From NCBI GenBank assembly GCA_002633025.1, contig NMRB01000885.1, forward strand, positions 92,071 to 156,070: a DNA stretch of 64,000 nucleotides, in the 5' to 3' direction. Under the pieces are notes generated by a model. The model was not told where the DNA came from. It did no database searches and saw only the letters and a program-made list of their open reading frames with translations. Shown in pieces: positions 44,682 to 58,300 of the stretch; the stretch's first letter is position 1; the number at the start of each line of letters is the position of its first letter. The stretch is from Notospermus geniculatus (taxonomy: Eukaryota > Nemertea > Pilidiophora > Heteronemertea > Lineidae). The translations under genes and the position numbers were made by a program.

Positions 44682-47600
44682 CTACTCTTGCAGAGTGGCT
44701 AAAACTGCTTCAATATTAGTGAATGTCGGCCCCTCAAATTTCCCCCTATCAGCCATCCTGTCCAAGCAACGGTTCAAATGATGACTGACGCTGAAGTTCT
44801 TCATGATAACCTTCGCCTGAAAAAAGTCAAAACCACTACATCAAGGATGGAACAACTCAACTGATTGCCTCCAGGGTCTAACTGTAAGTGGACCAAGAGA
44901 TCTCAAGGTGACTCCTCGTGAAGGATGTTTGAGTGGATCACAAACCGTCTGACTGTTCTTACCTTTTGATTATTGTGCAACAAGGCCAAGAGGGCTGATG
45001 CAGCAGCTGTTCTCACTCCCTCTGTACCATGATTGATGCACTTCAGGAAACACGGGATAACCTTTTCTGCAATACAGTCAAGAAATGATGTTACAACACA
45101 CCCAAAGGATAGGCATATCATTAAGGCGTTTGAGAGCATACAAATGATAGACAACGTGTACATACCATTGGCTAGCAGTTTTGGTTTGTTCAGTGAATGG
45201 AAACACAGATTTCTGAGAGCCAGGACGGCATAATATTGACAATGGGCAGACGCACTACCACAGTATTCGAGGAGAATGTCCACGGATTCTTAAAAAGAGA
45301 AGAAATTTGGCATTCATTGCGTTATTTATGTACATGAAGGCGAAGTTCTCAATGAAAAACAGCACTTTCAAAGAAAGTCACAATTTCTCACAAGGAATGG
45401 GTTGGATGGCTGAGGGCCCCCCTACCTTTAATTTTCATGATCATCTGTTGTCCTTCAGTTGAGAAGGAGAAATTTGCCATCAGATGGAGCCACCTCAGTT
45501 CCTGTGCCAACTTCTCCTTTGGTTTCTTCGTCTTATTCGGTGCAAGGGTCGAGAATTTGTGGAGGAAATTACTCTGAAATGAAATATTCCAGAATAGAAC
45601 ATAATCAGAGGTGACATAACTTCGATATAACTCCTCTCTACAGTTCAGCCTTGTCTTCAAAGTTGCAGCTCGGAATACATCGCCGGTGCTTTATCACGGA
45701 AAAGTGAATTTTCTCACCTTCCAAAGAATACCTCTGCATTCTGACGCACTGCAGATGGTTGCCAAGATACTGAAGCTCATCTTAATGTGTTGTTGGTGGT
45801 CTTTCGTCTGTTCCCGGCTGGCAAGCTTGATAAGGGAGTGAACGAGAGAGTTGCTACTCAGCTGTGGCTTGGTCATCGGAAGATCAGCTGACACCCCCAG
45901 GGATGTATAGACAAGAGAGACACAGGCTGTGGAAGAATAAAATCAGCTAGAGTGACATAAGAGGTTTGTACTTGTGTAATTTTGACAAGGTCCTACTAAA
46001 GGCATTCAANCCCCCCCCACGTTTGAGCAGACAGTATCCGCTGCTGATCTTTTCTGGTACGTTGAAAATAAAATGGAAAGAATCTGAAGAAAACCTCTTT
46101 GGATGGTTAATAGGAACCACATTTCTTCAAATATTTTTCAATCAATATCATAGGATGTGCGAAAATTTTGACAGAAGATGCCGTCTGCTGGACTCCGGGG
46201 ACAAACGAATGCTGACATACCTGAGTTACACCTGGCAGTATATGTGGCTAGAAGAGACAAAGCTGACGTCATCAGTCTCGGTTCCATCTGACACCATGCC
46301 CACAGCTTGTGGATACAGCTGCTCAGGCCACACTTGTAAAAGGCAATCTGAAAATAGGAAAACGGCAAAATGTACAGGTGATGTCAACTGCATGACTTGA
46401 TTGGGGAGTGACACGTGCTTTTGATGAGAAAGGAGTAAATACGCTCATACCTTTATTTCTTCGTTCTGATACATGAAGTTCCTCGCAAGATCAAAGGTGA
46501 GAATCAGTTCTGACATCAATGATTCATCCTGAAAAGAATGTCAAACATGAAATATTGGAAAACATTTCAGGAACCTGCTGATTGAAACATGACAAGCTTC
46601 TACAAAGCGATGAGGGTTGAGATCTTTGTGGAAAGATACTTTCATTGTGACTCACCTTTTTCTTGGAAGCTGCATTCTTATTGAGCTGGAGAGCTTCTGC
46701 ACTCAGTTTGATATGGGTGTGTTTGATGTGCTCTGATATACTCTCAACAAGTCCCGCTGGAAAATAGCAAGATACCACATTCAGGGAGTGCCAATGATGG
46801 AAAATATTCCAAGCGCACTCTGATTCCAATCATTACCATGAGTTACTGTCACAACTAGGCCTATAGAGGTTTCCCACGTGACGTCATAAAGGCCACGTTG
46901 GCCGTCAAATTGACCACGTGTTTCCTGAAGGAATGTCAGGATGACGTTATTTCGTGTGCTGTCTCGTCACCTCAGGCGTAATGTCAATCCATGTGTAGCA
47001 CCCTACTTACGCCAGTTTGCGGCATTTTGACAGTCAATTCACATGATTTGTTGACGTCAGTGGGATTCCTCTATATGATGTAAAATTTTGAAAAAAATTT
47101 CAACCAGCAACCAGGAATTTTGAAAAGATCCAAGCATGAAGTTTGTGAAATTTCTTACCATCAAGTGCATTTTGTTTGGCATCTAAGCTAACTGCCAATA
47201 AACACTTAAGAGCACCAACTACGGCTAACTTTTCCACTTGGCATTGTTCTGTTGGCTTCAGTGCCACAACATCGTAAGCTGCCACTAATGTCTCGCACAA
47301 GATTGAACCGCTGGCAGACGCCGTATCTGAAATTACAATGAGACTGATCAGTGCCATATCAAACAAAGTAAATTCCAGTCTATACCATATTCGTGGAAAT
47401 CACTATGAAGTTCAGCGCCAACCGGATGAAGGGGCTCAACTCACTTGTAATGAGACAGGACGTGCGGACTGATTTCAGCATTTCACTGATCGTAGCATCC
47501 TCTGTAACTTCCTCCACGCCATTAGATTTCTTTCCTTCTTCTTTCATAACAGTTCCCAAGAAGTTCAAACTGGCAACACGCAATTCTATGGGTTCCTTGG

Positions 47601-50600
47601 ATGAGATGATGGTGGTCAGTGACTCTGAAAACCAAATGCACATAATGAAATACTGGACTGAGAAGTTTCTCCAGGAGTTGAGGCGATCTCTCAAAAAGTA
47701 AGTAACTTTATGAAGCAGGACAACCAATGATAAATTTTCACCAGTTACCATCCGAACTTCACTACAAATACCTACGTCAGGTTAAGTTCACACTTATGGC
47801 ACAGTGAATGTTGGGCTTAGAAGTTCAATAAGACTGCATTCAGAAGCTGACTTGCACAAGAAACAACTTCAGTGAATACAAAAGACAAACTTATATAGAT
47901 CAAATGGAATATTCTTAAACTCACCGCATAAGATTTCCCAATTGGCAACAAAGACAGGAGTCAGTTCTGTGATTGCATCCTGGGGGACGAGTGTCAGCAG
48001 GGCTGTAAATAGGCTATAGACCGATGTCTGCATCAGGTAGCACGCAGACTGTAGCTCAGGGTGTGCTGCAGAGAAAACCAAAATGACACAATAATCATCA
48101 AAGGAAAGAGTAAGGATATCAAAATCCAAATCCTGGACCTCTTATCATAATTTTGCCAAAAGACACTGTCAACTGCAGGTCTCCATTTAGAATTGCAAGC
48201 TTTGGGTGTACATGTATATGACTTGTTGAATGTCACATCCACCGAACAATAACCTGAAGAGAGTAACAGAGACTATGTGCTCTACTAACCTTCAGTTTTT
48301 ACAGCCAACAGCTTAGCAATTTTCTTCAATCTCTCAGTATCTGTGATGAGTTCTGCTCGGTACTCATTGTCATTGGCAACACATGTTTTCATCAGCGTGA
48401 TGATACTGGCATACATATCCAAAATGGATGAGAAGGACATCATGTAGCTCTTTTCGGGTGTCGCTGTTATTTCTGTCATGTAGGCATCAAGGAGTTCATC
48501 TTCAAGCATACTGAATACAAAAAGAGTAAATCCAAAAATGGAGTGGTCTTTATCTATTTTTGATGTAACGCATGTGTGAGCTCAGAGTTGTACAGTTGGC
48601 TCTCAAAGCCATCTCGCATCTGTCACCTCTCCATTCCCAGTCGGACCTGGTCCTCCTGTGATAGAGAGGCTGACTCTCTGGTTTCCTCCTACTTTTTGTA
48701 CAAATTGCCCAAAATTGTCTAAAGAGCCAATAATGAACCAAGTTAGAGTTCACAGCTCTTGACTCAAGCTTGGTGAGTTAGAGACACTTGATTAAATCAT
48801 GAAGTGTTACTGACCAATGAAAGAGTTGAAGGATGTTCTCTCTCTTCAGGAATGTTAGAGTGTCCTCCGTTGCCAAGGAGACCAAGTTGGAGAGCAGACA
48901 ACAAACGGATGAGATGAGAGAGGGTGCTGCTACCGCCTGGTATTCTGTCTGGTCCGTGTTTTGGGAGGCTGGGCTGCCTTCCCTCGAGGACTGGCCTGGA
49001 GAGAAACGTTGTTTAGATGCAATAGATGTAGGTCACGGCTGTTGGAATGGGACTGGGGACCTCCCTTTCCCGAATGCAGGTAGCATTCCCTGCACTGCAT
49101 TTTAAAACACTGGAGTTATTAAAGAGTTGGCTTATGTGACATGACCTCACCTTGGCCTGGGACCCGACCACTACCATTTGAAGCTGTCCCATGGGGCGAG
49201 GCCCTTGCTTGACCTGATCCAGGCCTGCTTCCTGGAGGTGTCACAGCATGTCTCGGGGTCAATCGTGCTGATCCACTATCTCGAGAAGTGCTTCTGCTCT
49301 CTGATGGACTGAGCCCGATGGAGGATGCAGAGCTGCCACTAGCCCCTCTGGATGAGCCTGGTGGATGAGGTGCACTCCCTCTCTCAGCTGGAGTGGATGT
49401 CATAACCTGAGTTGGAAATACAGAATGAAAAACATTGCAAAAAAGCTAACTGAAGAAAGAATACCAAAGCAATTTTCAACACTGGTAGAGTTCCCAGAGG
49501 ACGAGATTTGATTTTACATGATAACTTATTCCAAGTTCCAAGTTCAGAAATTTGCCTACCTTCTGCAGTGATTCCTGGATCGTGGTGTTGGCTACAGCTA
49601 TAGCACTCTGGTTGCTGCTTGTAGAGTGACTAGAAGATGACGCTGAAGGACAAGCCAAACAGGAACTGAAACATCCATCTTTAACCAAGCTGAATGTCCC
49701 CCAAGATTATGCACAAGTAGGTTTAGTAGGTTGGGCTGTTGGGGGCAACATCTAGCAACTGTCACCTCTGAGAACGCAGGTTTGATTTTTGATTCGGATA
49801 CACATGCTGTGGCAGAAAGGGCGAACCTTTAAGCGTAACCTTTCTACAGGGGGTGGGGTGGGGAGACCGGACCTCTGGTTTCTTACTATATTGCATACAA
49901 ATTCCCCAATACATGTACATGTATTGCCTAAGTCTAATTTTAGAGTTGTGTAGGTTATCAATAAGCTTACCCGAAGTGATGAGAGTGGACTGTGAGCCGA
50001 CTGATGGAGGCTGACCAGCGATACAAACAGGTTGTATAATAGGATGGGTGTAGTAGTTGGAGAGGATGGTCAACAACTCGTGGTAGAACTGACTGTGATG
50101 AAGAAGGATCAGGAGGGCAGACACACCAGCTAGTGACACCTGGAAGGAACAGATACAGACTGTGCTATGTGGATTGATTCATTCTGATGTCCCATAGGGA
50201 GAGGTACCGAGTACTTTTAAGTGGACTGCTGTCCGAGGAAGTCGAAGCTGCCACTGGCCCTCTAGACAAGCCTGGGGGATGTGGCACAGCTCTTCTCTCA
50301 GCTGGAGTGGATGCCCGGGGCGGATCCAGGTTTTTGGGTAAGGGGGATTTGATGGTGGAGGTGTAATTACTACTACAAATGCATTATGAAGAGATGGCCA
50401 AAACGTTCAAAAGAAGAGACTGTACTCACGCCGGTGTCTTCGTTCCTGATAACAGGTCCAGTCCATCGATCTTGGACAGCCTCTAACATACCACTGGGCA
50501 TCGGCTGAGAAGTCAGGTTGGTGAGGAGAAGGGCAGCCTAGGAAGTCACAGAAGACAAAGTACAATGGGAGTTTTAAGGAAACTGATGATATAAAATATT

Positions 50601-52334
50601 CACCAGATGTAAGGCAAGTAAATTTCGTGCTATTCAGGAACTTTGGAACATCCCCAAAGTTGATAATGTCTGATGATAAGTTACCTGTTTTCTAACGACA
50701 CTGCACTCTGTTTGGTCCAGTAATATCTCCAAGGCGATACCCCAAACACCACCTGGAAGGTGTTGACAGCAAGTAACCATGGTGACACGCCCAACTTCAG
50801 AGGCTGTCAGGCCAACAGCAATACCGAGTCCTGCAGCCCTGACCTGTGATAAGAAGTGGAAGAATGAAATTGAATATTAGGAACATATTCACACCTGTGT
50901 TTTGGAAAGTCATAACCACCGATGAGGATTGTCAAACTTGCCATAGAAAACTGTTGTTCTGCTCCTTCCTAAGTACTTACTGTTGGGTCTCTATAGGCCC
51001 ACAAGGGAAGCAACCAGTCAAGACCAGGTTGGCCATCTCCTTGTTCAGTCTTCTTGGCAGTATGCAACCATTTCATTGGCCACTGCTGAAAACAGACAAC
51101 ATGCGATTAGGATCCCAGCAGGAGTTTTGTTTGAAAACCCACAAGTACAGACTAACGCTGAGGTCAGGTTGACCGTGCGATGACACAAAACAGGCACCGA
51201 CCAACTTTTCCATATCACACTGCCTCTGAGCCACGACCACATAGACAAACCAGTCACCGATATGGTAAGACATGACTGCAGATTAAGACACAGACATGAC
51301 TAATCCTCTCTTACCTTGTCAGCAAATGACTGCATTTCGTGTGCCAGATGACACAGGCACAGTGCAGCGTTCTTGGACACACCCCGTCCCATATACGACA
51401 TTGATGAGTCAGCTCGTCCAAGATGTATCGCGGAGACAACCTCCAGTAGACACGACAGGATGTGGTTGCAGATTCCCAGTCGCTCCTCATCTGACGCTGA
51501 TAAACTCCATCCTGGTCTAAAAAGATAACGTGATGGATTAGCCAGCTCACCACCATGTGGAGGGGGAGGGGGAGAGGAGAGGGGAGGGGGCACTCTCAGA
51601 TTATGCCGATAACCTGAGAGACAGAGACTTAATCCATCAGACTGACACAGAATGGTCAAAAGAGTAGATTCAACTTACTTTGAAGTAACATGCATCAGAC
51701 ATTGAATAGTGCTCTCTAATGATGCCAAATTGTAGAAGTACGGCGCGTCCCCAACATTCAGCTTGGTGCAGAGGTTCTTGCTTAAGTCCTTTGTGTTTAT
51801 CTTGTGGTACTTCTTGTCTATCTTCGCAAAGGACAATCTTCCAACACAGGCGTTCACGAAGGATAGGAGACACCTGTTTAAATGTCTGGAAAATAATAAT
51901 CATGGGTTAAAATATGGGGTTCTCCTCAAACTCTGTTCAATGCTTTGTCTTAATGAGGAACCTGCAAAGATGGTGGCCTAGTGAGTATAAGATCTGTCTT
52001 TGGGCCTATGCTCACAGCGCCGCCGGTCGGGTTAAGGGTTCCCCATTGGCACCTTTCAGTGCCACAGTTCGCTGCTCAATACTGTCAGCTCAGTACCCAC
52101 CTCTTACTCTGAGCAGCAGCCTCGATGACTTTCTCCATGGCCTCATGTTTGACCTCTGGTCGACTTATCAACGTTAGAATTGGACCTTTTGGTTGTTCCA
52201 ATGTTTCCTCCAACCAGCCTATGACCTTGCTATCCAGCTGATTCGTCCATAGACCAAGCAATGAAAAGACACAGAGTATCTCAGCCAGGAGGTTCTCATC
52301 CATGCTGCTGGCTGGCACCACCAACAGGAACCTA
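44682..52334 (-). CDS. RTTN: Rotatin-like gene: single-copy 3' exons
   Basis: About 22 exons, among them 52102-52333, 51681-51891, 51315-51519, 50978-51086, 50685-50845, 50430-50536, 49971-50140, 49559-49643, 49151-49408, 48815-48998, 48291-48512, 47926-48067, 47445-47626, 47157-47327, 46656-46757, 46449-46530, 46221-46347, 45718-45926, 45425-45572, 45166-45288, 44963-45066 and 44682-44816. Most encode ARM-like helices (AALLLTNLTSQPMPSGMLEA, GVSALLILLHHSQFYHELL). Exon 49151-49408 is an exception: a Ser/Pro/Gly-rich, probably disordered linker (GASGSSASSIGLSPSESRS). Phases match at the joins I checked. Confidence 0.75.
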
Positions 52335-55300
52335 AAATTAATTGACACAGTTTAGTTGTAAGAAGGCACAGGACGTGCTGCTAGGTTCACATCCATGCTG
52401 CTGGCTGGTGTCACTGACAAATCACTTGTGTCACTACAGCAATCTGTAGATATCAAAACAGAAACAACACAGCTAACCCTAAAGGCCTGTTTCCACTAAA
52501 CGGATTCTGCTGCGGTTTGCAGCGCCGGAGCGGTTTTCACAGGCATTGGGATAATTAACATGCCATGTAAATAAACCATCGAAGGATATCCAAAACCCGG
52601 TGAAAACCACTCCGGCGCCGCAAACTGCAGCGGAATCCGTAGTAGTGGAAACAGGCCTTAAGGGTTAACCCCGAACCTACCCCTCCTCTTTCCCTACCCA
52701 ACTCTTACCCTGCTCAACCTATCCACAACACCACAAACTAACCCACTAACGATACAGCAATACGGCAGCCAATGCATTTTCCATCAGAACTACCATAGCC
52801 TTAGTATAGCCTCAGCAGTGAGAGGAGGCAAACACGATGGTGGCTGACAAGCAACACGGTTAGAAAACACAAAGACCAATGGGCAATATTGATAATGTTA
52901 GCGCTTTACCTCTTGAATGCATCAATCAGATTGGCTCTTGTTACATTCTGAGCCCCACTATATGGAGAACTGATGATCAAGTACGTCTTCATCCTCAGAA
53001 TGCTCTCATCCACCATTTTATGCGACGAGGCATTGCAGACACCATAGATTGCTTCCTTGATACCGCGATGAAGATGGGTCGTTCTCAAGATGACTTTATC
53101 AACTGCAGTCAGCTTCAGCTGGGTAGAAAACCTGCGATATAATCAATCTTTTATGAATCTTTTCATAACAAGAGGCTAAAGGGCCTTGCACTTAGCTGCT
53201 GTCTATATTCACCAATGAGCTAATGCTGCAGAGTTATTCTACTCAGCATTGTGATGTAAACGTAGTTGACAACATTGCGTGATTTCACATGTACAGTTGG
53301 AGAAAATCAGAGTGCCACTTGAAAACTAGCTGTCAGAGTTTTTGCCTTCTTTGTTACATGAGGAGCTGGTCTGACTGGATTAAACCAGGAATCTCAGAGG
53401 TGATGTTTCCATTGTACCACTCTGATCGCCCCAAAATGAAATGCGCACTCAAGAAGACAGGTACTAACTCAAAATACCCTCAGCAATAATCTTTCTTGAA
53501 ACTCTGGGACACTGAATTTAACTCACTCATTTGCCACATCCTCCATGTAACTCTTCTCGTGACTGAAGTGTTCGAGGAGTCTCTTCATGTCACCGTGCCA
53601 CGCAACGTTCCAAGTTACCTTCAACATGTCGGATGCTGGCTGTGATTTGAGTGGATCAGGGCTGGCTGCTGGAGCTGAACAGTGACTACTTGTTTTGTCA
53701 TAGGTGTCCGTTTTGAATGGGAACTTGTACCTAAGTGAGAGTTATGTTGCGATGTACATGTATTATGAATAAAATGGCAGTGAATGGTAAATTGATCCAA
53801 TGGCATCTATTGTTAGATGGACAGATTAGTTGAGACCAATTTTTGTGCTGTTAATTCCGAACTGAAGGAGCTAAGCGTAAGAAATAGACCAGAAACATAC
53901 CTTGTTGTGATGAAGGCTGGTATACGGAATCCAATGAACCGAAAATTACCCTCATTCCTGAAATATGGCAGAGTATCATCGTAACAAATTTTCAGTACTG
54001 TCTGGTGTCTTCGACCATGAATCAGTCACTGCCAAATGTTGGTCAAAATGAGTATCTGCTGATTTGAATTCAAAAGATGTCGGATTAGACTTGACAAGAG
54101 ATAGTACATGTACATGCAGTTTTGTATAACAATTGAATACTAAGTAGGCATCATTATGGCCCCCAATTCTGAAGGCTTCGACCGTTGAGGTTTACTCCAG
54201 GGCTCCACCTTCCTACTGGTACTTTACCTTGTATCTGGGCTAGTAACCTCATCAAAGAGCAGGAGGGCAAGAGAACAGGAAGCAGCCCCTCGTACCATCT
54301 CATTACCCACAAATAACAGACAACCTGAAGGGAGAAAAGAGCACAATGGGTTTTCTCACATTATAGAAGGTTTATATTTCAAAAAGTGCTATTTTCTGCC
54401 AAAGGTGTCAGGCCAGAATACTACATTTAGGACATGTATGTCGAATCTTTTGAATATAAATTCCCTGCAAAAGTTGGTCCAATGATGAGAATCCAACTCA
54501 CATCGAACAATAAGCATGTACATGTCAGGTTCATGAGCAAGGCGATGACGAAGACTCCTATCATAGTAGAGGATGTACTGTAGCATGACGAGACACGCTG
54601 GGACGGTAGCCAAAACGTGTTCCTGTTGATCTGTGTCACGTGTGGGCTTAGTTATCCCTTCTTTCAGGACCTCCACAATCTTCTCAAAGCCACCTTTTCG
54701 TAAGAACGCTTTATGGAGAGTTGAATCTGGAAAATGGCGATGGTAAGAGAGTTTTGCATGAACATCGTCAATAATAAGAGATACCTCAGGTGTCAGAAGG
54801 TCAGTTTTTTCATTACTGCAGAACACATACCTTAGCAACAGATATCCTAGGTCTAGAAATGATTAACATTTACTGTACCTTGCAGCATGATGGCCAGCTG
54901 ATCTGCAGCCGACTTCTTCACTTTTGGCTCCACATTTGTCGAATGAAAGATTTCAAATACTTTCAACATCTCCTCTGACTGAAATGTGAGGAAAACTCAT
55001 CGGTGTTTATCACAGAGTCCTGTAGCTTTTGGTGGACTACATGTACAAATGTAATTTGTTCTGATTAGCATATGTTGGAACATGTAGAAAGCATGCTCTT
55101 GAAAGAATGTAGACTTACTGAAAAGACAGTCAGAGGGCTGCCAGTTGGTTCTAGGGTCAGTGGGGATTCCAAGGCAAGTATATCAGACAACTTTGTCACA
55201 TCAAGATCGCTGAATGTTGGCCGCTTCTTGTGGGCATCTTCATCCCGGCTGAGGTACCAGGCAAGTCGGGACAGGGCATCTGAGCGCACTCTGGAAGAGG

Positions 55301-58300
55301 GAGGAGCAAGAATGAAGGGTGGGGCTCCAGCAGTGAGCTAAATCTGATGAAGTTTGCTGTGCTAAGAAAATGAAGTCTCTGCTAATACTAGATATGGTTT
55401 GGCGGAATAGTTATGGTCAAATCTGCTGAAAAACTGACCGGCTTGAAGTTGAGAACATCACACGAAGATTTCCCCTCAGTCTTTCCAGTCTTGGTGGAAC
55501 AGCAGATTCAATTGTTGGCTCTGGCTCAAGCATCCCGATGATACACTGACCAAAGGTACTCTGGACATCAGCAAATCCCTGCAAATAGACAAATGCCATG
55601 ACGTCATCGAACTCTCCACAGATATTGTCCACTTACAACTCTGGGGTGCCTGTCTGCATCTGCAACAGAGTACTTAGTTTTGGATCCACACTTGCTCTCC
55701 AGACACGACCTGTTTGGCCTCTGTAATGGCCATCTATAAGGCTCTTGACTTGACTTATGACTTACTTATACACAGCATTTCCCACTCAAGACAAGTGGGA
55801 CATTCTTCATGACATAGATTAACATAGAGTTACCTACCTGCAATACTGGTAGAATACAAGTAAGAGATTCAAGCAACTTGGACCAAAGATTCTCAGGAAG
55901 CAGAAGCTGGCTCTGCAGGAGATGAAGCATGATGGCTTGGGAGGAACTTGCCACCTAAAACAACAAAAATACATTTCTAAACTGACTGCAACAGACTGAA
56001 ACTTGTGATTTCTATGCCATATACTCAACTGACACTTCACAGGTAAGTACACTGCAGGTCTCTGAAAGTAAATCATTAACCCACCTTCGAATTGTTATCC
56101 GTCATACCAAAACAGCAGATTTCGTATAAAACATGTCTGTCGATAACAAAGATGGCCCGACGCGAGGCAGTAGAGTTTGGATCGCTGGCTGTCTCGATGT
56201 CTAGAGCTTTCTGAAAGAAAAAGCGAGACATTCTATGGTTTTGCACCCTTAGCAATGTTACACCAGCTGTGTGCAGAGTAAAAACTCTCGACTTGCATTT
56301 GAATATAGCTGACACGAACTTTTCTTGAAAATTGTTCATGAAATTTGCCTGCCCTCAATGAACATTCCTCATTATCGTACCTTGATGATTGAGAGCACCA
56401 TCTTGTATGCCTGCAGTTTTATCTCAAGAACTGGGAATGCTAGCAATTTAAGCAGAAGACTCCGAGCTCTCTCTAAACGTTCTTCCTCTTGTTTTGGCCA
56501 GCTGCAGCTGTAAGAAAGCACACTTAGTCAGACAATCAGTTTGGTCAAAAAAATCTCAACTAGCCATCACACATAAGACTGCCTTTTTCTTCAAATCACC
56601 TTTGTTTTTTTGCCGTCATATGCCCTCAAAGCAATGAAAATCGATATTTCCATGAAGCCAAACTACATGGATGCACTTTGTTTGGGACTGAAAGTGCACT
56701 TACACATCTGAGATGAGTTTGACACACTGATCCACTAATTCCATGGACTGATGGTAGGAGACACTGGCAAGGGATCCCTCCGCAAGAACCAAGCATCGCA
56801 TGGCTGTAATCTCATTCTGAAAGTACATGAACATGTACAATAAATCTTTGCACTAACGAGCAAATCTGTGTAGAGAGCAGGATATACCAGTATGCAGCTA
56901 TTTCTGATGTGACAATCCATAATCTAGGAGCAGTAAAGGCGAAGGAGGACATGAATGAGAGAAGAACCTACATAGCTCTGTGATTCTGAGAGAAACTTGC
57001 AAGAGGTTTTCATTGATTGGCACACATCGCAGGCTTTTTGATACACCGCATAATCATCACGGCTTGTCGCCTCTAAATATGGTGCGAGTGCCTGACGAGT
57101 TTCTGGATAGCTGGCGGTAATCGTCTCATCCAACATGAGTGTGAAGATTTCTGGGATCAGGTTCTCTGGAAAGATTCTCTTCGCCTACAAGAAGAATTTT
57201 AGGTTATTTTGAAATGAAGAATCACCATCTACATGTATCTAGGCCTACATGTAGGCTATCATCATACATGTACAAAGAGTCCTTCAAACATTCAAACAAC
57301 TGTAGCTGATCTTTTGATAACCTGCCATTGTTAACTTACCTTTTGAACAGGGACTGTCTGAAGTAACAGATTCACCAGATAGGTAGAACACCCAATGTAT
57401 GACAGACGATGGACTATAACATTAGAACCTTGGANTTCCCTACCCTTAACCCTAACCAACTCTTACCCTGCTCAACCTATCCCTAACACCACAAACTAAC
57501 CCATTAGAGATACAGCAATACGGCAGCCAATGCATTTTCCATTAGAACTGCCATACCTCTAGTAAGGCCTCAGGCTCAGCAGCGACAGGAGGCAAACATG
57601 ATGGTGGCTGACAAGCAACACTGATTGAAAACACAAAGACCAATGGGCAATATTGATAATGTTAGCGCTTTACCTCTTGAAGGCATCAATCAGATTGGCT
57701 CTTGTTACATTCTGAGCCCCACTGTATGGAGAACTGATGATCAAGTATGTCTTCATCCTCAGAATACTCTCATCCACCATTTTATGCGATGAAGCATTGC
57801 AGACACCATAGATTGCTTCCTTGATACCGCGATGAAGATGGGTCGTTCTCAAGATGACTTTATCAACTGCAGTCAGCTTCAGCTGGGTAGAAAACCTGCG
57901 TTATAATCAATCTTTTATGAATCTTTCCATAACAAGAGGCTAAAGGGCCTTGCACTTACATGTAGCTGCTGTCTATATTCACCAATGAGCTAATGCTGCA
58001 GAGTTATTCTACTCAGCATTGTGATGTAAACATAGTCGACAACATTGCGTGATTTCAAATGTACAGTTGGAGAAAATCGGAGTGCCACTTGAAAAACTAG
58101 CTGTCAGAGTTCACAGTTGCCTTCTTTGTTACCGGTACATGAGGAGCAGGTCTGACTGGATTAAACCAGGAATCTCAGAGGTGATGTTTCCATTGTACCA
58201 CTCTGATAGCCCAAAATGAAATGCGCACTCAAAAAGACAGGTACCAACTCAGAATACCCTCAGCAATAATCTTTCTTGAAACTCTGGGACTCGTAGACGC

